Program-made: the position numbers and the translations under genes
Origin: a virus
Direction: 5' to 3' (one strand)
Virus record (IMG/VR): IMGVR_UViG_3300032676_002151
Location: 1-32,243 of that record
Length of the DNA: 32,243 nt
The notes under the pieces: model-generated
The model's input: the letters and a program-made list of their open reading frames with translations, nothing else
What the model was told of the DNA's origin: nothing
The model's database searches: none
In this document: positions 29,413 to 32,243 of the stretch, piece by piece
Numbering within the stretch: position 1 is the stretch's first letter
Layout: every line of letters begins with the position of its first letter

Positions 29413-30312
29413 ATGAAAAAGCTTAATCTGTATCTCTGTCTGGTGGCGGGACTGCTTCTCCTGCCTGTCGAAGCCTTCGCTCAGAACGTCCAGGTCGGCG
29501 CCGAACAAAACCGGGGCGTCACCAGCGCGGCGGCGGTCGCCACCGACAGCACCGGCAAGCTCAAGGCTGCCACCATCGCCGGCGCGGGCGCAGGCCTGAC
29601 TACTGGGCCAACCTCCTCGGTCTCCGGGGATTGTGTCGCATTCACCGGCACGGCCGGCCAGATCGCCGACAACGGCGCGGCCTGCGCAACAACTTACACG
29701 CTGCCGACGGCCACCAGTTCGACGCTGGGCGGCGTCAAGCCTGACGGCACAACCATCGCCGATTCCTCCGGCGCAATCAGTTGCGCCACCGCGACCTCTT
29801 CGCAGCTTGGCTGCGTCAAACCAGATGGGACTACTATCACGATCGCATCCGGAGTAATCAGCGCGGCGTCGGCGTCACAAAGCAACTTCGTTTCCACCGC
29901 GCAGAACATCACCGCATCGACGTTCACCGCGATCACCAACATGGTGACGCCAACCATTCCGGTCAACACGACGCGGCGCGGGGTCTGCTACCTCTTCTGG
30001 GGCCAAACGAGCGGGAACGCTGCAATCACGATTGGCGCGGCTCTGAGCGCATCCGGGGCAACCGGCACAATCGGCATGTTTGGATCGATCTCAAACTTCT
30101 CCGGCGCAACCACGCTGAGCGGCACCTCTACGGCCACAGTTGTATCCAGCACTCCGCTTGCAGTCGGGTCGCTGCTCTATACCTCGATGATCACCTTCAC
30201 GGTGACAACCGGGGCAACCAACCCGGTGACGCTTCAGCTCTACGGCTATACGGCAACCTCTGGCGATCCCTTCGTCGTCAACGTGGGGAGCAACTGCGGG
30301 CTTCTGCCTTAG
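29413..30312 (+). CDS. Second fibre-like protein with a Sec signal peptide (299 aa)
   Basis: GAGGAG lies 6 bases before ATG 29413. Residues 1-23 are a signal peptide (MKKLNLYLCLVAGLLLLPVE, then AFA before Gln24), like its neighbour. Residues about 95-155 hold two tail-fibre repeats (LPTATSSTLGGVKPDGTTI, and SSQLGCVKPDGTTI), a module common in phage fibres. The C-terminal half is a beta-rich, Thr/Ser/Gly-rich domain. Six Cys occur after the signal, in pairs. It starts 10 bases after the previous stop, so the two are an operon. Confidence 0.75.
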   Translation: MKKLNLYLCLVAGLLLLPVEAFAQNVQVGAEQNRGVTSAAAVATDSTGKLKAATIAGAGAGLTTGPTSSVSGDCVAFTGTAGQIADNGAACATTYTLPTATSSTLGGVKPDGTTIADSSGAISCATATSSQLGCVKPDGTTITIASGVISAASASQSNFVSTAQNITASTFTAITNMVTPTIPVNTTRRGVCYLFWGQTSGNAAITIGAALSASGATGTIGMFGSISNFSGATTLSGTSTATVVSSTPLAVGSLLYTSMITFTVTTGATNPVTLQLYGYTATSGDPFVVNVGSNCGLLP

Positions 30313-30315
30313 TGA

Positions 30316-30360
30316 CTCAATGCTGATAACTGTCGGCTGTCATCTGTTGGCTGTTTGCGG
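30316..30360 (+). repeat. CTG heptad array after the fibre genes
   Basis: CTC 30316, CTG 30323, 30330, 30337, 30344 and 30351, and CGG 30358 are exactly 7 bases apart (units CTGATAA, CTGTCGG, CTGTCAT, CTGTTGG). It fills the gap up to the next gene. Confidence 0.88.
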
Positions 30361-30370
30361 AACGGGAATC

Positions 30371-30646
30371 ATGACTGCTCGCGGCTTGATTGACTCGATC
30401 TTCACGCGCGCGCAACCAGGCGTCGCCGGCAACGTGCGCCGCATAACCCTTCCGCAGTTGGACTTGCTTCGCCGGCTGATCGCTGAAGATCGGGAGGCTG
30501 GCGCCATGCATGCCGATGGGCTCGGTGTGGCTGTCTGGAAGCCGGCTGGGCGGGAAAAGTTTGTAATCACTGAAGATCTGCGCGGCGATCGTCATACTCT
30601 CGCCCGTGCGCCCAACTTCTCGGCCACCATGGGGAGCCTGTTCTGA
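30371..30646 (+). CDS. Hypothetical protein convergent with integrase (91 aa)
   Basis: Start ATG 30371 is chosen because the in-frame upstream ATG (30320) lies within the heptad array; the RBS (ACGGGA) is weak. The product has a helical N-terminal half (LPQLDLLRRLIAEDREAG) and a small beta segment (GVAVWKPAGREKFVITEDL). No known motif. It ends 13 bases before the convergent integrase stop, with no visible terminator between them. Confidence 0.6.
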   Translation: MTARGLIDSIFTRAQPGVAGNVRRITLPQLDLLRRLIAEDREAGAMHADGLGVAVWKPAGREKFVITEDLRGDRHTLARAPNFSATMGSLF

Positions 30647-30659
30647 CCGGTCTTTCATC

Positions 30660-31934
30660 TCAGCCTCTCGTTCCGTCTGCCGGCTGCCTTGCGGTTTGCG
30701 AGGCAACAGGCTTTTTCTTCTTTGTTTCGATTGCGCAGACGGCCGCGTATTTCACGCGCGTCCGCTGATGCGCGTAATAGCGCGTCATCGCGGGATTGAG
30801 ATGGCCCATGAGGGCCTGGGCGGTCTCGATATTGACGTCCGCTTCCAGTAACTTGGTTGCGAAGTGGTGTCTGAGCTGGTAGGGTTCGAGCGTCTGAAAG
30901 CCAGTCGCCTTGCGCAATTTAGCCCAGCTCTTGCGCAGCCAGGAGCGGGAGGCTTGGCGGGTCGGGTCAAAGCGGTTGCGGAGAACCCTGAACGGAAACA
31001 GATAGTGATCCGGTTCGCAGCTGCCAAGCTGCAGGGCGCGCTTGTAGATCTGCTCGACGGCCCAGCGCGCCTTGGGGTTGAGCGGCAGCTTGCGCGGCCG
31101 CGAATTGTTCTTGACCGAATCTTCGGGGATGTAAATCTCGGCGATGCCCTCGGCGGGAAGAAAGATGTGTTTCAAGCGAAGGCCTCGCAATTCGAGGCCG
31201 GCTGCGCCGGTGTTATTGGTGATCACGGCGACGTGATAGGCGAGCGCCGCCTCTGGATGAGATGCCGCGATTTTGAAAAGCCGCTCCTCTTCGTCCTCGG
31301 TAAGGATGGTGCGGGGTGACCATTGCTTGACGCTGAGCGGAAAGTAGAACGGCTGGATGCGCTGCCATAGACGGCAGTGCTTCAGCATCTGGCCGAGCAC
31401 GCTGATCTCATGATTGATGAGCATGTGGCCGGCGCAGTGCTGCCACGGATGCAGGTCTTTACCGCCCTGGCGCACAAAATTGTGCAGCCGGGCGATCTGG
31501 TAGCCGCGGACATGGCCAGGCGTGATGTCGCAGAGGCGGAGGGCCCCGAGGAATTTTGCAAGCGCATCAAGATATCCCTGCGTGGCCTCGTGGGTGCGGG
31601 CATGTAAAGACATTGATTGTCTGCGCAGGCGCATCCAGACGCCGGCGGCGCCGCGGTCAATGCCATTCTCGTCGATGTTTGTGAATTGTAGCTTGGCGAA
31701 ATTGACCTTTACGCCCTGGAGGGCGGAGTCGGCCGCCATGCATGCGGGACAGTTGCGATGGTCTGCCGTATGCTCCGCTGAGAGATCGGGATCGAATGAA
31801 TCCGTGAGAGAATCGGGTGCAGATATGAGAATCAATGGGCTCATTTCATTCGTTTCGGGGCTGGGAGGTAAATTGAACAGTGCTTCAAGGTCTTGCGAAA
31901 AACTGTCTGTCTGATTGTTTTGTGGGGTAAGCAT
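30660..31934 (-). CDS. int: Tyrosine recombinase / phage integrase with altered active site (424 aa)
   Basis: Leftward gene. Start chosen at ATG 31934 because AAGGAGAC lies 4 bases upstream; a TTG at 31985 would add 17 residues. The N-terminal 100 residues are polar with an NCPAC motif. SAM-like core-binding helices (about 105-190) are followed by a catalytic domain from about 210. Visible active-site residues: Lys in the VKNNSRPRKLPL region, Arg355 in YQLRHHFAT, His378 in LMGHLN and the nucleophile Tyr387 in TRYYAH. Arg I in the TGxR motif is Ala245 (TGAAGLELRG), and the His of HxxR is Tyr352. It catalyses attP x attB recombination if active. Confidence 0.88.
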   Translation of the reverse strand: MLTPQNNQTDSFSQDLEALFNLPPSPETNEMSPLILISAPDSLTDSFDPDLSAEHTADHRNCPACMAADSALQGVKVNFAKLQFTNIDENGIDRGAAGVWMRLRRQSMSLHARTHEATQGYLDALAKFLGALRLCDITPGHVRGYQIARLHNFVRQGGKDLHPWQHCAGHMLINHEISVLGQMLKHCRLWQRIQPFYFPLSVKQWSPRTILTEDEEERLFKIAASHPEAALAYHVAVITNNTGAAGLELRGLRLKHIFLPAEGIAEIYIPEDSVKNNSRPRKLPLNPKARWAVEQIYKRALQLGSCEPDHYLFPFRVLRNRFDPTRQASRSWLRKSWAKLRKATGFQTLEPYQLRHHFATKLLEADVNIETAQALMGHLNPAMTRYYAHQRTRVKYAAVCAIETKKKKPVASQTARQPADGTRG

Positions 31935-31999
31935 ACCGTCTCCTTCCGCGGTTTTAAGTGCGTTTGCGCACGGAATTGAGGTCAAAAGGCCGGTAAAAC

Positions 32000-32050
32000 G
32001 TGCATAATGCGTGCATAATCCGGGGCAAAATGGTGCGTAAATCGCGCATA
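32000..32050. promoter_or_regulatory. Helically phased GTGCATAAT direct repeats, operator or arm-site candidate
   Basis: GTGCATAAT is exact at 32000 and 32011, with related copies GTGCGTAAA at 32033 and GCGCATA at 32044. Spacings are 11, 22 and 11 bases, so all copies face one side of the helix. They lie in the 138-bp divergent gap between int and the RHH gene. Such tandem sites suit a cooperative RHH repressor or integrase arm binding. On the minus strand, TTGCCC and TATGCA 16 bases apart could be an int promoter overlapping the repeats. Confidence 0.55.
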
Positions 32051-32072
32051 GGGCGCAGGTTAAGCTCTGGTT

Positions 32073-32243
32073 ATGGCCTTGAAACGGGTGTATCTGGGGT
32101 TATCGCCGGCGCAGTACGCATTGCTTCGGAAGCTCTCAACCAAGCTCGGTCTGGACGTGACGAACACAATTCGTTACTGCGTCTCCCGGATAGCCGAGCA
32201 GGAGGGCCTTGGGCATGAAAGGCCCGGTCGGAGCGGTATTTGA
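32073..32243 (+). CDS. Ribbon-helix-helix (Arc-like) regulator, divergent from int (56 aa)
   Basis: The sequence MALKRVYLGLSPAQYALLRK begins a classic RHH fold: strand residues 4-10 (KRVYLGL), helix A about 11-25 (SPAQYALLRKLSTKL), a GLDVT turn, and helix B about 29-45 (TNTIRYCVSRIAEQE). Length is typical of Arc-type repressors or small excisionase-like regulators. It is transcribed away from int, across the phased repeats, so autoregulation and control of int are likely. The RBS is weak. Its stop is the last base of the window. Confidence 0.7.
   Translation: MALKRVYLGLSPAQYALLRKLSTKLGLDVTNTIRYCVSRIAEQEGLGHERPGRSGI

Larger units (their letters stand above)
1..32243. mobile_element. Temperate siphovirus genome / prophage, lambda-HK97-like organisation
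   Basis: The window carries integrase, a replication initiator candidate, lysis, HNH, terminase, HK97-type head, siphovirus tail, tail tip and fibre genes in standard module order, with no host housekeeping gene. All genes but the integrase read rightward. No attL/attR duplication could be identified, so the ends of the element are not defined. The window begins at a start codon and ends at a stop codon, so genes may continue beyond both edges, or the sequence may be a linearised circular genome. Confidence 0.93.

Noticed and set aside
514-30360. CRISPR-array interpretation of the short regular repeats
   Set aside because: The period is only 7 bases with no conserved long repeat or spacer structure and no cas genes.
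30320-30370. Upstream start (ATG 30320) for the 30371 gene
   Set aside because: The extension would consist entirely of translated heptad repeat and has no RBS.

Overview
The window is a nearly complete temperate siphovirus genome (prophage or phage contig) from a GC-rich bacterium. Every gene reads rightward except the integrase. The host is probably an acidobacterium (Acidobacteriota). That is inference from three things: the style of a captured host-like exported protein (18395-18970), the overall composition, and many intergenic heptanucleotide-period repeats that I associate with that phylum. No rRNA, tRNA or host housekeeping gene is present to prove it.

Layout. 1-4338: a tight run of small early genes, a winged-helix replication-initiator candidate (2332-3573) with iteron-like repeats inside its own gene, and an XRE-type regulator. 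4563-7500: small genes and a lysis region with a TM/coiled-coil protein, a holin-like domain fused in frame to a lipoprotein, and an M15 endolysin. 7500-10318: HNH nuclease, a hairpin-bearing junction that is a cos candidate, then small and large terminase. 10330-14768: a two-TM microprotein, HK97-type portal, S49 prohead protease with a Cys-rich tail, and major capsid protein. 14879-18328: two accessory head proteins, head-tail connector, head closure protein, tail terminator and tail tube protein. 18395-19845: an interposed segment with a signal-peptide protein, a gp10-like protein, a small TM protein and a strong terminator. 19861-22590: tail chaperone pair with a probable -1 frameshift, and the tape measure. 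22699-27808: lambda-like tail tip (Dit-like, L-like, NlpC-like, TipJ). 27819-30646: two fibre-like proteins carrying Sec signal peptides, and a small unknown. 30660-31934: leftward tyrosine recombinase, divergent from a ribbon-helix-helix regulator (32073-32243) across a region with helically phased direct repeats.

How the parts work together. The integrase and the RHH and XRE regulators should govern lysogeny. The initiator gene with its repeats is the likely phage origin. HNH and terminase package DNA through the portal into an HK97-fold capsid matured by the S49 protease. The connector, closure and terminator proteins join the head to a non-contractile tail whose length is set by the 665-residue tape measure. 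The endolysin and holin-like protein release progeny.

Most unusual signals: (1) at least fourteen arrays of CTGNNNN/CAGNNNN heptads between genes, whose orientation changes along the genome together with coding-strand G/C bias; (2) two fibre-like proteins with clear Sec signal peptides and even, paired cysteines; (3) the 11-bp-phased GTGCATAAT repeats between int and the RHH gene; (4) inverted octamers inside the initiator gene. Positions and family calls come from reading the sequence. No database search was possible.
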